64,000 nt of DNA, from NCBI RefSeq assembly GCF_010731795.1, contig NZ_AP022591.1, forward strand, positions 1,178,001 to 1,242,000, written 5' to 3'. This stretch comes from Mycolicibacterium celeriflavum (GTDB lineage Bacteria > Actinomycetota > Actinomycetes > Mycobacteriales > Mycobacteriaceae). The notes under the pieces are model-generated. The model searched no databases and was not told where the DNA came from. It saw nothing but the letters and a program-made list of their open reading frames with translations. The position numbers were made by a program, and so were the translations under genes. Positions 47,244-57,128 of this stretch are shown piece after piece. Every line of letters begins with the position of its first letter. The stretch's first letter is position 1.

Positions 47244-48535
47244 GCCGTGCACTTCCCGTCGCGCGCAGTCACCTTGCCGCGCAACATCGTCAAGGTGACT
47301 GTCGCGGGCAGCTCGCGCGCCTCGAACGGCGTGTTGGCCGAGCGACTGGCCAGCGCGGAACCCTCGACCGTCCAGGTCGCATCCGGATCGACGACGGTCA
47401 GGTTGGCCGGCTCACCGATCTCCAGCGGCCTGCCCTGATCGGGCAGACCGACGATCTCGGCGGGCTTCTCACTCATCACCCGCGCGACGTCCCGCCACGT
47501 CAGCAACCCCGGCCGCACCATCGTCTGTGCCACCACCGACAGGGCGGTCTGCAACCCGAGCATGCCGGGGCGGGCGACGGAGAACTCGCAGCACTTCTCG
47601 TGTTCGGCATGCGGGGCGTGATCGGTGGCCACACAGTCGATGATCCCGTCCGCCAGCGCCTGCCGCAGCGCCAGGGCGTCGGAGGTTTCGCGCAGCGGCG
47701 GATTGACCCGGTAGCGCCCGTCGTAGGAGGCCAGGCGTTCGTCGTCGAGGAGTAGGTGGTGCGGGGTCACCTCCGCGGAGATCGAAATTCCCTGTGCCTT
47801 GGCCCACCGCACGATCTCGACGGTGCCCGCGGTGGAGGCGTGGCAGATGTGCACCCGCGCGCCGGCGTCGCGTGCCAGCAGCGCGTCCCGCGCGACGATC
47901 GACTCTTCGGCGGCGCGCGGCCACCCGGCCAGGCCGAGCCGTGCCGCGTTGGGGCCTTCGTGGGCCACCGCGCCGACCGTGAGCCGCGGCTCCTCGGCGT
48001 GCTGTGCGACCAACACGCCGAGTCCGGTGGCGTACTCGAGCGCCCGGCGCATGATCAGCGGGTCGTGCACGCAGATGCCGTCATCGGAGAACATCCGCAC
48101 CTGTGCGGCTCCGGCGGACATCATGCCCATCTCGGTGAGTTGGGTGCCTGCCAGGCCGACGGTGACGGCGCCGACGGGATGCACGTCGACCAGGCCGACC
48201 TGCTGACCGCGCTGCCAGACGTGGTCGGTGACGACCGGGCTGTCGGCGACCGGATTCGTGTTGGCCATCGCGAACACCGCCGTGTATCCGCCCAGAGCCG
48301 CTGCGGCCGAACCTGTTTCGATGTCCTCGGCGTATTCCCGCCCGGGCTCGCGCAGGTGGGTGTGCAGGTCGACGAAGCCCGGGAGCATGATCTGCCCGGT
48401 GGCGTCGACGACATCGGCATCGTCGGGGATCGCAAGCCCCACACCGACGTCGGCGATCTGCCCGTCGGACACCAGTACGTCGACCCGGTCACCTTCGCCG
48501 TAGAGCCGAACTCCCCTTATCAGCACGCTGCTCAT
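47240..48535 (-). CDS. pyrC: Dihydroorotase
   Basis: Zinc amidohydrolase closing carbamoyl-aspartate to dihydroorotate. The 431 residues are class [11 protein letters not shown] (metal His pair), VHICHAST and ATDHAPH supply further ligands. It overlaps pyrB by 4 nt (ATGA). Active class I enzymes are typical of actinobacteria, where pyrB and pyrC products may associate. Confidence 0.98.
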   Translation of the reverse strand: MSSVLIRGVRLYGEGDRVDVLVSDGQIADVGVGLAIPDDADVVDATGQIMLPGFVDLHTHLREPGREYAEDIETGSAAAALGGYTAVFAMANTNPVADSPVVTDHVWQRGQQVGLVDVHPVGAVTVGLAGTQLTEMGMMSAGAAQVRMFSDDGICVHDPLIMRRALEYATGLGVLVAQHAEEPRLTVGAVAHEGPNAARLGLAGWPRAAEESIVARDALLARDAGARVHICHASTAGTVEIVRWAKAQGISISAEVTPHHLLLDDERLASYDGRYRVNPPLRETSDALALRQALADGIIDCVATDHAPHAEHEKCCEFSVARPGMLGLQTALSVVAQTMVRPGLLTWRDVARVMSEKPAEIVGLPDQGRPLEIGEPANLTVVDPDATWTVEGSALASRSANTPFEARELPATVTLTMLRGKVTARDGKCTA

Positions 48536-49482
48536 GCGCTGATCGCCTCCTCCTCGGCACCCACGAGCAAGTGGAACAGCACCGCCATCCGGATGTGCAC
48601 GCCGTTGGAAACCTGTTGCAGCACCGCCGATTGCGATGAGTCGGCGACGGAGAACGCGATCTCCATACCGCGGACCATCGGGCCCGGGTGCAACACCACC
48701 GAGGCGGCGGGGAGCAACGCCTGCCGCTTCTCGGAGAGCCCGTAGAGCACCGAGTACTCCCGGGCCGACGGGAAGAAGCCGCCATTCATTCGCTCGGCCT
48801 GCACCCGCAGCATCAGTACCGCGTCGGCTATCGGCAGTTCGGCGTCGAGGTCGTGCGACACCGTGACCGGCCAGCCGTCGACCCCGACGGGCAGCAGTGT
48901 GGGCGGTGCGACGAGGACCACCTCGGCGCCGAGGGTGTGCAGCAGCAGCACGTTCGAGCGTGCCACCCTGCTGTGCAGGACGTCGCCGACGATCACCACC
49001 CGCTTGCCCTCGATGTCGCCGAGCCGCTGGCGGATGGTGAGCGCGTCGAGCAGCGCCTGGGTGGGGTGCTCGTGGGTGCCGTCACCGGCGTTGATGACCG
49101 CCGGGCCGTGCCCGTCCTCAGTGGCCGTCCACTCGGCGAGTTGCTGCGGTGCTCCCGAGGCGGGATGCCGCAGGATCAGCGCGTCGGCACCGGCTGCGCG
49201 CAGGGTCAGCGCGGTGTCGCGCAGCGACTCCCCCTTGGACACCGACGATCCCGACGCGCTGACGTTGATCACGTCCGCGCTCATCCACTTGCCTGCGACC
49301 TCGAACGAAACCCGGGTGCGGGTGGAGTTTTCGTAGAACATCGTGATGATGGTGCGCCCGCGCAGGGTCGGCAGTTTCTTGACTTCGCGGCCGAGCAGCG
49401 CCTGGCTGAAGCGGTCGGCGTTGTCGAGGATGGCCAACGCGTCGTCGCGCGACAAATCGGCGGCCGAGAGCAGATGTTTCAC
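48532..49482 (-). CDS. pyrB: Aspartate carbamoyltransferase catalytic chain
   Basis: Condenses carbamoyl phosphate and aspartate. Length 316; [11 protein letters not shown] binds carbamoyl phosphate, HPTQALLD and the later MLRVQAER segment complete the site. The start is GTG (49480-49482) overlapping the pyrR stop (GTGA). No regulatory PyrI gene is present, as usual in this phylum. Confidence 0.98.
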   Translation of the reverse strand: MKHLLSAADLSRDDALAILDNADRFSQALLGREVKKLPTLRGRTIITMFYENSTRTRVSFEVAGKWMSADVINVSASGSSVSKGESLRDTALTLRAAGADALILRHPASGAPQQLAEWTATEDGHGPAVINAGDGTHEHPTQALLDALTIRQRLGDIEGKRVVIVGDVLHSRVARSNVLLLHTLGAEVVLVAPPTLLPVGVDGWPVTVSHDLDAELPIADAVLMLRVQAERMNGGFFPSAREYSVLYGLSEKRQALLPAASVVLHPGPMVRGMEIAFSVADSSQSAVLQQVSNGVHIRMAVLFHLLVGAEEEAISA

Positions 49483-50063
49483 CGGATCGGACCTCCGTGA
49501 GGCGCGAGAGAGATGCCGTCAGCTCCATCTATTTCGGCGAGCCGGACCTTGACGTTCTCAGTGCGGGACGTGGGCACGTTCTTGCCCACGTAGTCGGCGC
49601 GCAGCGGCAGCTCCCGGTGGCCGCGGTCGACCAGCACGGCCAGCTGCACGGCCTTCGGCCTGCCGATGTCGCGCAGCGCATCCAGCGCCGAGCGAACCGA
49701 GCGGCCGGTGTAGAGCACGTCGTCGACGAGGATCACCAGGGCCTGGTCGATACCGCCCTCCGGAATCGAGGTCTCCTCCAGCGCGCGGGGTGGCTTGAAG
49801 TCGAGATCGTCGCGGTAGAGCGTGTTGTCCAGTGCACCGTGCGCGACGGCAATACCGGAGAACTCTTTGATCTTCCCGGCGAGCCGAGTGGCCAGGGTGA
49901 CGCCCCGGGTCGGGATGCCGAGCAGGATCACGCGGGGTGCATCGGGACCGTCGAGTGCGGTCTTTTCGATGATTTGATGGGCGATACGGGAAATGGTCCG
50001 GCCGAGGTCCGCTGCGGACATCAGCTCCCGGTCGGTGCCTGAGGACTCTGAATGCGCGCCCAA
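49479..50063 (-). CDS. pyrR: PyrR, pyr operon RNA-binding attenuator / uracil phosphoribosyltransferase
   Basis: PyrR binds the pyr mRNA leader when UMP is high and represses the operon; it also has UPRTase activity. The 194 residues contain the PRPP-binding [13 protein letters not shown] and [13 protein letters not shown]. The start is TTG (50061-50063), decided by the near-perfect AAGGAGGT 9 nt upstream and by the MGA-type N-terminus of orthologues. It heads pyrR-pyrB-pyrC-(Rv1382)-carA-carB-pyrF. Confidence 0.96.
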   Translation of the reverse strand: MGAHSESSGTDRELMSAADLGRTISRIAHQIIEKTALDGPDAPRVILLGIPTRGVTLATRLAGKIKEFSGIAVAHGALDNTLYRDDLDFKPPRALEETSIPEGGIDQALVILVDDVLYTGRSVRSALDALRDIGRPKAVQLAVLVDRGHRELPLRADYVGKNVPTSRTENVKVRLAEIDGADGISLAPHGGPIR

Positions 50064-50070
50064 GCGACTC

Positions 50071-50098
50071 TGACCTCCTTCTCCGCCTCTCTGGACGG
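50071..50098 (-). promoter_or_regulatory. PyrR-binding hairpin and adjoining Shine-Dalgarno of pyrR
   Basis: In the RNA, CCGUCCAGAGAGGCGG (50098-50083) has the PyrR-binding loop consensus UCCAGAGAGG closed by CCG/CGG with the bulged U, and is followed two bases later by AAGGAGGUC (50080-50072). No terminator hairpin follows, so control should be PyrR-dependent translational repression, the mechanism shown for M. smegmatis. Confidence 0.85.
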
Positions 50099-50126
50099 CT
50101 CTTTAAAGGACGTCGAAACTGCGGCG

Positions 50127-50156
50127 AGCTTAGCACCCGGGTCGCGCGTGTCTGAA
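50127..50156 (-). promoter_or_regulatory. Candidate pyr operon promoter
   Basis: TTCAGA (50156-50151) and TAAGCT (50132-50127) are spaced 18 bp and would start the transcript near 50120, leaving a leader that includes the PyrR hairpin. Confidence 0.45.
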
Positions 50157-50194
50157 CGACGCCACGACCGCGCTGAATCCGCCCGCCCGCTCAG

Positions 50195-50200
50195 TAGGCT
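50195..50200 (+). promoter_or_regulatory. Near-leaderless -10 box of the serine hydrolase gene
   Basis: TAGGCT, eight nt, then ATG 50209; no Shine-Dalgarno. Confidence 0.5.
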
Positions 50201-50208
50201 TGGCCGCG

Positions 50209-51411
50209 ATGAAACTAGACGGCAACCAAGCGTCCATCCGCGAGGCGATCGACGCCGGACTCCTCGCCGGCGCACTGACCCTGGTGTGGCACGCCGGCGA
50301 GGTCCTCCAAGTCAACGAGTTGGGTCATCGCGACGTCGACGCCGGGCTGCCGATGCAACGCGACACGATCTTCCGCATCGCCTCGATGACCAAACCGGTC
50401 ACCGTCGCGGCCGCGATGAGCCTTGTCGACGAGGGCAAACTGGCGCTCACCGACCCCGTCGCGCGGTGGCTGCCCGAACTCGGCGATATGCGGGTGCTGC
50501 TCGACCCGCGCGGTGATCTCGACAAGACCACGCCGGCCCGCAGGCCCATCACGATCGACGATCTCATGACGCACCGCAGCGGCCTGGCCTACGCGTTCTC
50601 GGTGCTCGGCCCGTTGAGCCGGGCGTACGGCAGGATGTCGTTCCGCCAGGATCAGGACCGCTGGCTGGGCGAACTGGCACAGCTTCCGCTGGTGCACCAG
50701 CCCGGTGAACGGCTCACCTACAGCCACGCCACCGACGTGCTGGGGATCGCGTTGTCGCGGATCGAGGGCAAACCGCTGGCCGACGTTCTGCGCGACCGGA
50801 TCTTCGAGCCGCTGCAGATGACCGACACCGGATTCTCGGTGGGCACGGAGGGACGGCGCCGCGCCGCGACGATGTACAAGCTCGACCACAACAACGCGCT
50901 GCAGCACGACGTGATGGGGCCCGCCCACATCACCGATCCGCCGTTCTGCACGGGCGGCGCCGGCCTGTGGTCGACGGTCGACGACTACCTGCGCTTCGCG
51001 CGGATGCTGTTGGCCGGCGGCGCGCTGGACGGCGTCCGCGTGCTGTCGGAGGAGTCGGTTCGGTTGATGCGCACCGACCGGCTCACCGAGGAACAGAAGC
51101 ACCAGAACTTCCTCGGGGCGCCGTTCTGGGTGGGCCGCGGCTTCGGGTTGAACCTGTCGGTGGTCACCGATCCCGCGAAATCACGCCAGCTGTTCGGGCC
51201 GGGTGGGCTGGGCACCTTCAGCTGGCCCGGCGCCTACGGCACCTGGTGGCAGGCCGACCCCTCGGCGGACCTGATCCTGATCTATCTGATCCAGAACCTT
51301 CCCGATCTCAACTTCGACGCCGCCGCGATCGCGGGCAACACCTCACTCGCGAAACTTCAAAGCGCACAGCCGAAGTTCGTCCGCCGCACCTACCAGGCAC
51401 TCGACATCTAG
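50209..51411 (+). CDS. Beta-lactamase-fold serine hydrolase (class C/esterase EstB type)
   Basis: A 400-residue cytoplasmic protein without signal peptide. The SxxK nucleophile motif is IASMTKPV (about residues 61-68), the Tyr motif is LTYSHATDVLG, and FGPGGLGTFSWPGAYGTWW takes the place of the third KTG/HxG motif. Such proteins are mostly esterases (LipE-like in mycobacteria) rather than penicillinases; the substrate is unknown. It is divergent from pyrR and its last 4 bp overlap the flavoprotein gene. Confidence 0.9.
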   Translation: MKLDGNQASIREAIDAGLLAGALTLVWHAGEVLQVNELGHRDVDAGLPMQRDTIFRIASMTKPVTVAAAMSLVDEGKLALTDPVARWLPELGDMRVLLDPRGDLDKTTPARRPITIDDLMTHRSGLAYAFSVLGPLSRAYGRMSFRQDQDRWLGELAQLPLVHQPGERLTYSHATDVLGIALSRIEGKPLADVLRDRIFEPLQMTDTGFSVGTEGRRRAATMYKLDHNNALQHDVMGPAHITDPPFCTGGAGLWSTVDDYLRFARMLLAGGALDGVRVLSEESVRLMRTDRLTEEQKHQNFLGAPFWVGRGFGLNLSVVTDPAKSRQLFGPGGLGTFSWPGAYGTWWQADPSADLILIYLIQNLPDLNFDAAAIAGNTSLAKLQSAQPKFVRRTYQALDI

Positions 51412-54083
51412 GTCAACGCTTGGCGCGCATACGCGCGAACGTCAGCATCGCCGTCTTCGAGCGCGACGCCCAGCGCCTCGCGCGCGCCGGGTTCGCAAGC
51501 AGCCCAACGGGACAGGCTGAGCACGGCGGCCTTGCGGACGTCGAGATGTCGATCGCTGAGCGTCTTGGCCAGGATCGGTACGGCGACCGTCGGCGCCGCA
51601 CCCGACAGCGCGCGGGCGGCCCCCTCACGCACCTGCCATGCCGGCTCGGTCAGCGCCTGCTGCACACCGGGTACGACGTCGTCACCGCAGCCGACGGCCC
51701 CGAGCGCGGCCAGCGCGGCTGCGCGCACCAACGGATCACTGTCGCCGAGGAGGCGTCGCACCGCACCTGCGCCGGCCCCCAGAGTCGCCAGCCCGTTGGC
51801 CGCCGCGATCCGCACTTCGCGGTTCTCGTCACCCGCGGCCGCGGCGACACCGTCCTCGTCGTCCACCGAGACCAGCGCGCGGACCGCCTCGATACGGACC
51901 CGGTGATCGACGTCGGCCACCGCCAGCCGATACGCCGACCGGTCACCCGCCCGCCGGGCGGCCAGGACATGGACCACCACCGCGCGCACCACCGGATCGG
52001 CCGAATAGCACAGCGGCGCAACGGCTTCGGGATCGGGCAGCACCTCCACCAGTTCCCGGATGCCGTCGGCCGCGACGCGTCGCACCTCCGCTTCACCGTC
52101 ACCGAGCGCATCGATCAGCGGCGGCTGATACCCATCGGGCAGATGCTCGACCAGCGTCGTGACTGCGGTGCGGCGCACCGCCGGGTCCGGATCGGCGAGG
52201 AACTCGGCCAGCTGCTCCACCGACGGCGACTCGAGCGCGAGCACGGCGGCGATGCGCGGGGACGGCGGCTGGACCGCCACCGGCTGTACTCGTGTCACCG
52301 CGGTCGCCGGCGGCCGCCCGGCGGCGACAAGCGGCTGCTCGACGCGTGTCACCTCGTCATCCGACGGTAGATGCTCGAGGTCGGTCACCGCGACGAAATA
52401 CGGTGCGACGGGCCGCTTCAGGAACTCCATGGTGCCGTCGGCGGCCTTGCGCAGGTTGAGGTGATAACGCCACCCTTCGTCGTCTCGCTGCGGGATGTCG
52501 GCCCTCTCGTGGTAGAGACCCCATCGTGACTCGGTACGGGTCAGCGACGAGCGCGCAGCCATCTCGGCGCAGTCGCGGATGAACGAGACTTCCACCGCTC
52601 GCATCAACTCATGTGGGGTGGTGGCGCCCATGCCTTCGATCTCGGTGCGCATGCGCTCGAAGGTCTCGACCGCGATCGACAGCTTGGTCGCGGTCTTCGG
52701 CGGCGCCACATAGTCATTGACGAACCGGCGCAGCTTGTACTCGACCTGCGGTTGCGGCGGGCCATGCGGTTGGCGCAGCGGACGGTAGACCAGTTCGTGG
52801 GCCGCCTCGAGCTGGTCCTGCGGCAACGACTGCGGCGCGGCGATCTCTCCCAGCGTCGACGCCGCATGCTCACCGGCGAGGTCGCCGTAGACGAACGCCC
52901 CGATCATGTAATTGTGCGGCACACAGGCCAGGTCGCCGGCCGCGTAGAGCCCCGGGACCGTGGTACGGGCATGCTCGTCGACCCACACCCCCGACGCGGA
53001 ATGGCCACTGCACAGCCCGATCTCAGAGATGTGCATCTCGACGTCGTGGGTGCGGTAGTCATGTCCGCGATTGGCGTGGAACGTACCTCGGGTCGGCCGC
53101 TCGGTGGTGTGCAGGATGCTTTCGAGCGCGTTCAGCGTCTCGTCGGGCAGATGCGACACCTTCAGGTAGATGGGTCCGCGCGCCGATTCGATCTCGCGTT
53201 TGACCTCGGCCATCATCTGTCCCGACCAGTAGTCCGAGTCGACGAACCGCTCCCCCAGGGCGTTGACCTGATAGCCGCCGAACGGGTTGGCCACATACGC
53301 GCATGCCGGTCCGTTGTAGTCCTTGATCAACGGATTCACCTGGAAGCATTCGATCCCCGACAGCTCCGCACCGGCGTGGTAGGCCATCGAGTAGCCGTCA
53401 CCGGCGTTCGTCGGGTTCTCGTAGGTGCCGTACAGGTATCCCGAAGCCGGCAGGCCCAGCCGTCCGCACGGACCCGTCGCCAGGATCACGGCTTTGGCTG
53501 CGACAGCGACGAACTCGCCGGTGCGCGAGTTCAGCGCGGCCGCGCCGACGGCGCGTCCCGTCCGATCAGTGAGGACGCGCACCGGCATCAGCCGGTTCTC
53601 GATGCGGATCTTCTCTCGCATCGAGCGTTGGCGTAGCACCCGGTAGAGCGCCTTCTTGACGTCTTTGCCTTCGGGCATCGGCAGCACGTACGAGCCCGAG
53701 CGGTGCACTCGGCGCACGGCGTACTCACCGTGTTCGTCCTTCTCGAACTTCACTCCGTAGCGCTCGAGACGTTGCACCATCGCGAATCCGCGGGTGGCGG
53801 TCTGATAGATGGTGCGCTGGTTGACGATTCCGTCGTTGGCGCGGGTGATCTCGGCGACGTAGTCCTCCGGCGTGGCCTTACCGGGGATCACGGCGTTGTT
53901 CACTCCGTCCATTCCCATCGCCAACGCTCCGGAGTGCCGGACGTGTGCCTTCTCCAGGAGGAGTACCTGCGCGCCGTGTTCGGCCGCGGTCAGCGCGGCC
54001 ATCGTGCCCGCGGTACCGCCGCCGATCACCAGCACATCACAGTCGAGCCGGGCGGTATCCGCGAGATCAGGTATTTGCATCAT
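51408..54083 (-). CDS. AprA/fumarate-reductase-like flavoprotein fused to HEAT repeats
   Basis: Residues 14-45 hold the FAD Rossmann motif (DVLVIGGGTAG...LLLEK), then RHSGALAMGMDGVNN (49-63), the TNAGDGYSMAYHAGAELSG segment (225-243), HISEIGLCSGHSASG (351-365) and GLYAAGDLACVPHNY (378-392), the pattern of adenylylsulfate reductase alpha/fumarate reductase flavoproteins. After a Pro-rich linker (590-612), residues 615-891 are about eight HEAT-like repeats (for example DPDPAVRRTAV, DHRVRIEAVRAL, SDPLVRAAALAAL). No Tat signal: cytoplasmic. ATG 54081-54083 overlaps the ABC ATPase stop (ATGA). The ferredoxin in the operon is the likely electron partner. Substrate unknown; a sulfur compound is an inference from AprA likeness and the SsuABC-like importer. 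Confidence 0.85.
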   Translation of the reverse strand: MMQIPDLADTARLDCDVLVIGGGTAGTMAALTAAEHGAQVLLLEKAHVRHSGALAMGMDGVNNAVIPGKATPEDYVAEITRANDGIVNQRTIYQTATRGFAMVQRLERYGVKFEKDEHGEYAVRRVHRSGSYVLPMPEGKDVKKALYRVLRQRSMREKIRIENRLMPVRVLTDRTGRAVGAAALNSRTGEFVAVAAKAVILATGPCGRLGLPASGYLYGTYENPTNAGDGYSMAYHAGAELSGIECFQVNPLIKDYNGPACAYVANPFGGYQVNALGERFVDSDYWSGQMMAEVKREIESARGPIYLKVSHLPDETLNALESILHTTERPTRGTFHANRGHDYRTHDVEMHISEIGLCSGHSASGVWVDEHARTTVPGLYAAGDLACVPHNYMIGAFVYGDLAGEHAASTLGEIAAPQSLPQDQLEAAHELVYRPLRQPHGPPQPQVEYKLRRFVNDYVAPPKTATKLSIAVETFERMRTEIEGMGATTPHELMRAVEVSFIRDCAEMAARSSLTRTESRWGLYHERADIPQRDDEGWRYHLNLRKAADGTMEFLKRPVAPYFVAVTDLEHLPSDDEVTRVEQPLVAAGRPPATAVTRVQPVAVQPPSPRIAAVLALESPSVEQLAEFLADPDPAVRRTAVTTLVEHLPDGYQPPLIDALGDGEAEVRRVAADGIRELVEVLPDPEAVAPLCYSADPVVRAVVVHVLAARRAGDRSAYRLAVADVDHRVRIEAVRALVSVDDEDGVAAAAGDENREVRIAAANGLATLGAGAGAVRRLLGDSDPLVRAAALAALGAVGCGDDVVPGVQQALTEPAWQVREGAARALSGAAPTVAVPILAKTLSDRHLDVRKAAVLSLSRWAACEPGAREALGVALEDGDADVRAYARQALT

Positions 54084-54838
54084 GAATGGCGCAGGGCAGC
54101 AAGGATTTCGGCGCGGGCCTCGTGACGCGCGACGTCGTGGGCACGGGGCTCGGGGACCTCGACGAGCGCGCGCAGTGGCTGACCGACCCGGCCCAGGACC
54201 GCGACCCGGTCGCCGAGAATCAGTGCCTCGTCGACATCGTGGGTGACGAACACGACGGTGGTCGGGTGCGCCTGCCACGTCTGGATGAGCAACCGCTGCA
54301 TCGCTGTCCGGGTCTGCGTGTCGAGAGCGGCGAAGGGTTCGTCCATCATCACCGCGCGCGGAGCGCCGGCCAGCCCACGCGCCAGCTGCACGCGCTGACG
54401 CATCCCGCCCGACAGGCTCTTGGGCAGGTAGTCGCCGTAGCCGGTGAGTCCCACTTCGTCGATCCAGCGCAGCGCGCGTTCGCGACGGCCTGCGCGCGGT
54501 GCGCCACGCAGTTGCAGCGCCAGCTCGATGTTGGAACGCACTGTGCGCCAGGGCAGCAGCGCGCTGTCCTGGAATACCATGCCGCGGTCGCGCGAGGTGG
54601 TGCAGACCGGCTCACCGTCGGCGAGCACCCGGCCCGAGTCTGGGAGCAGCAACCCCGTCAAGGCTCGCAACACCGTCGATTTGCCGCAGCCGGACGGTCC
54701 GGTGAGCACCAGGATCTCTTCGGGTTGCACGGTCAGGGTCAACCCGTCGACGACCGGCGCATCGGTGTAGGACAACCGCACGTCGTCGAGTTCGAGCCGC
54801 ATTCCCCGCAACGCCGCAGGGGCCGGTGATGTGGTCAT
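54080..54838 (-). CDS. SsuB/TauB-type ABC transporter ATPase
   Basis: A 252-residue nitrate/sulfonate/taurine-class ATPase: Walker A GPSGCGKST, Q-loop VFQDSALLPW, signature LSGGMRQRVQLA, Walker B AVMMDEPFAALD, switch VTHDVDEA. It starts in the permease stop (ATGA) and its own stop overlaps the flavoprotein start. It should energise import with the neighbouring SsuC-like permease. Confidence 0.94.
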   Translation of the reverse strand: MTTSPAPAALRGMRLELDDVRLSYTDAPVVDGLTLTVQPEEILVLTGPSGCGKSTVLRALTGLLLPDSGRVLADGEPVCTTSRDRGMVFQDSALLPWRTVRSNIELALQLRGAPRAGRRERALRWIDEVGLTGYGDYLPKSLSGGMRQRVQLARGLAGAPRAVMMDEPFAALDTQTRTAMQRLLIQTWQAHPTTVVFVTHDVDEALILGDRVAVLGRVGQPLRALVEVPEPRAHDVARHEARAEILAALRHS

Positions 54839-55686
54839 CGGTTGTTCTCCTCAGCGCGGGGCAGCCAATGGGTGGCGCGTCTGCCGATCAGTTCCACCGC
54901 GGCGGCGGTGGTGAATCCCAGGATCCCGATCGTGATGATGCCGACGAGGACGTCGGAATAATTGAGCACCGTATAGGCCTGCCAGGTGCGGTAACCGACA
55001 CCGAGGCGACCCGAGATCATCTCCGCGGAGATCACGCAGATCCAGGCCACTCCCATGCCCACCGACAATCCGCCGAACAGGCCGGGCAGGATGCCCGGCA
55101 GCACCACGCGCCGCAGCACGTCCCATCCCCCGCCGCCCAGCGTGCGCACCGAGTCCTCCCAGATGGTCGGCAGCGCCCGTACCGCGTGCCGAGTGCTGAC
55201 CATGATCGGGAAGTAGGCCGCCAGGAACGTGATGAACACGATTCCCGCCTCGTCGGTGGGGAACAACAGGATCGCGACAGGCACCATCGCGATCGCCGGG
55301 ATCGGTCGCGCGAGTTCGGTGAGCGGTCCGAAGACATCGGCGAAGGCCGCCGAGCGCCCGAGCATGATGCCGGTGATCACGCCGACGACCGCCGCCAATC
55401 CGAAGCCGGTCAGGATGCGTATCAGCGACTGACCCAGATCCAGCCAGTACTCCGGGGTGCCGAGGCGATTCGCCAGCGCAACAGCGACTTCGGTGACCGT
55501 CGGCAGCGTGTCGAAACGCAACCACAACCGGACGTCGTTGGCCGTCAGCACCTGCCACAGCCCCACTGCGGCGACCACGGAGGCCAATCGTAGGAGCCGG
55601 CGCCGCCACAGCGCCGCTTGCGGACGGCGGACCGGCGCGGTTTCCACGTGCACCGGCGACTCGAGCACCTCGACGACTGCGGTCAT
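54835..55686 (-). CDS. SsuC-type ABC transporter permease
   Basis: The 283-residue protein has about six helices between residues 30 and 270 and the EAA-like coupling loop around RTLGGGGWDVLRRVVLPGILPGLFGGL, as in sulfonate/nitrate/taurine permeases. Overlaps of 4 nt with both neighbours (SBP and ATPase) tie it to one transport complex. The N-terminal 25 residues are cytoplasmic. Confidence 0.94.
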   Translation of the reverse strand: MTAVVEVLESPVHVETAPVRRPQAALWRRRLLRLASVVAAVGLWQVLTANDVRLWLRFDTLPTVTEVAVALANRLGTPEYWLDLGQSLIRILTGFGLAAVVGVITGIMLGRSAAFADVFGPLTELARPIPAIAMVPVAILLFPTDEAGIVFITFLAAYFPIMVSTRHAVRALPTIWEDSVRTLGGGGWDVLRRVVLPGILPGLFGGLSVGMGVAWICVISAEMISGRLGVGYRTWQAYTVLNYSDVLVGIITIGILGFTTAAAVELIGRRATHWLPRAEENNR

Positions 55687-57128
55687 GCCGCACCCGCCAG
55701 CGCCTGCTCGTAGTCGACTGCGGCGCTACCGGGGTGGGCTGCGATGAACCGTTGGGCACCACCGGGAGTGGCGAACGGCAAATAGGTTTGACCGTCCTTC
55801 ACCCAGATCGCCTTGTCGGCGAACCACCGCGTGCCGAATTCGGTGTCTGGCACATACGCGGCCCGGACCACCGCGCCCCGTGCCTTGGCCTCCCGAACGG
55901 CCTTGAGAAGGCAGGCCGGTGAGGCCGCCGGCTGGGTTGCCTCGGCGCCGTCGAGCCACAGTTCGCCGGCTTTCGCCGGGTCCGCGACTTCGATGTGGCA
56001 CACCGGATCGGTGCCCTCGATGAGCGACGGGTTCGCCGTCGCCGCCAGCGCCCTGTCGTAGTCCAGGCCACGCGCATCGAACGCCGCGCGCAGCGGGGCG
56101 TCGTGCACGAAGCCTGCCACGTCCAGGTCGGCGAAGTCGCCGATCGACTCCAGGTACGGCACATCGCCTTTCAACGCCTCGACCAGCGACGGCTTCAGCG
56201 TCGTGTCGAACGATGTGCCGCCGGGGCCGTTGTAGAGATACACCACTTCCTGCGGGAGACCGCTGTCCTCGGCGACGATGCGCGCCGCTTCCAGTGGCTT
56301 GTCGTTGAGGAAGTCGGTGGCGTCCAGCTGCGCCTGCAGGAACGCGTCGAGGACTTCGGGATGGTCGGCCGCATACGCGCGGCGTACCACCACCCCGTGC
56401 AGGGTCGGGTAGTTCCCCTCGGCGCCGTCGTAGAGCAGCTTGGCCTTGTCCTGGTAGACCAGCAGGCCCGGCCAGGCGACGAACTGCGACAGTGCCTGGA
56501 CCTGCCCGGATTCCAATGCCGACGCACCGATCTGCGGCTGCTGGTTGAGGACTTCCACGCCGGTCTTCGGATCGACACCCGCGTTGGACAGTGCCCGCAC
56601 CAGGGTGCCGTGCCCCGCCGAGCCGACACTGGCCGACACCTTCTGGCCCTTCAGGTCGGTGAGCGTCTGCACGGGCGAGTTCGGCGTCACCACAACCATG
56701 TTCAACGCGCCGCGCGGATGGTAGCCGGTGACCGAGACGATCTGGGTGCGGGCCCGCTCGTTGGCCTGCGTGCTGGATCCGTTGATCAGCATCGGATAGT
56801 CACCCATCGAGCCGATGTCGATCTTCTCGGCGACCATCTGCGCCGTGATCGGCGCCCCCGTGTCGTAGTCCTGCCAGTTCACCTTGTATTCGGTACCGGT
56901 GCGGTCGGTGACGCCGGAAAGTCGCCGTTCCAGAAAACCTTTGGCACGCAGCAGTGTGCCCGCGGTGACGGTGTTGATGGTCTTGGACTGGTAGCCGATG
57001 ACGACGTCGACGACGTCACCGGAGGAGTTCGTGGCGGTGTCGAGCGTGCAGCCGGCGGTCGCAACGGATATTCCGGCGGCCAGCACGACCAGCCGGATCA
57101 GCGGTCGGGTCATGGTGCGGGTCCTCAT
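55683..57128 (-). CDS. SsuA/NMT1-type substrate-binding lipoprotein with NosL-like C-terminal domain
   Basis: The 481-residue protein has a lipoprotein signal (lipobox ATAGC, Cys22-27 depending on start) and an SBP fold (about 35-370: VIGYQSKTINTVTAG, DIGSMGDYPML, ASVGSAGHGTLVRAL) typical of sulfonate/nitrate/thiamine-precursor receptors. The last 105 residues (from DPVCHIEVADP) are extra; EFGTRWFADKAIWVKDG and LPFATPGGAQRFIAAHPG resemble the NosL copper-binding fold of nitrous-oxide-reductase assembly proteins. ATG 57126-57128 overlaps the ferredoxin stop (ATGA); an ATG five codons on is possible. The NosL assignment is by eye and needs profile search. Confidence 0.85.
   Translation of the reverse strand: MRTRTMTRPLIRLVVLAAGISVATAGCTLDTATNSSGDVVDVVIGYQSKTINTVTAGTLLRAKGFLERRLSGVTDRTGTEYKVNWQDYDTGAPITAQMVAEKIDIGSMGDYPMLINGSSTQANERARTQIVSVTGYHPRGALNMVVVTPNSPVQTLTDLKGQKVSASVGSAGHGTLVRALSNAGVDPKTGVEVLNQQPQIGASALESGQVQALSQFVAWPGLLVYQDKAKLLYDGAEGNYPTLHGVVVRRAYAADHPEVLDAFLQAQLDATDFLNDKPLEAARIVAEDSGLPQEVVYLYNGPGGTSFDTTLKPSLVEALKGDVPYLESIGDFADLDVAGFVHDAPLRAAFDARGLDYDRALAATANPSLIEGTDPVCHIEVADPAKAGELWLDGAEATQPAASPACLLKAVREAKARGAVVRAAYVPDTEFGTRWFADKAIWVKDGQTYLPFATPGGAQRFIAAHPGSAAVDYEQALAGAA

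Noticed and set aside
54084..54278. N-terminal extension of the flavoprotein
   Set aside because: Overlaps the ABC ATPase gene and is Arg/Pro-rich; ATGA coupling supports 54083.
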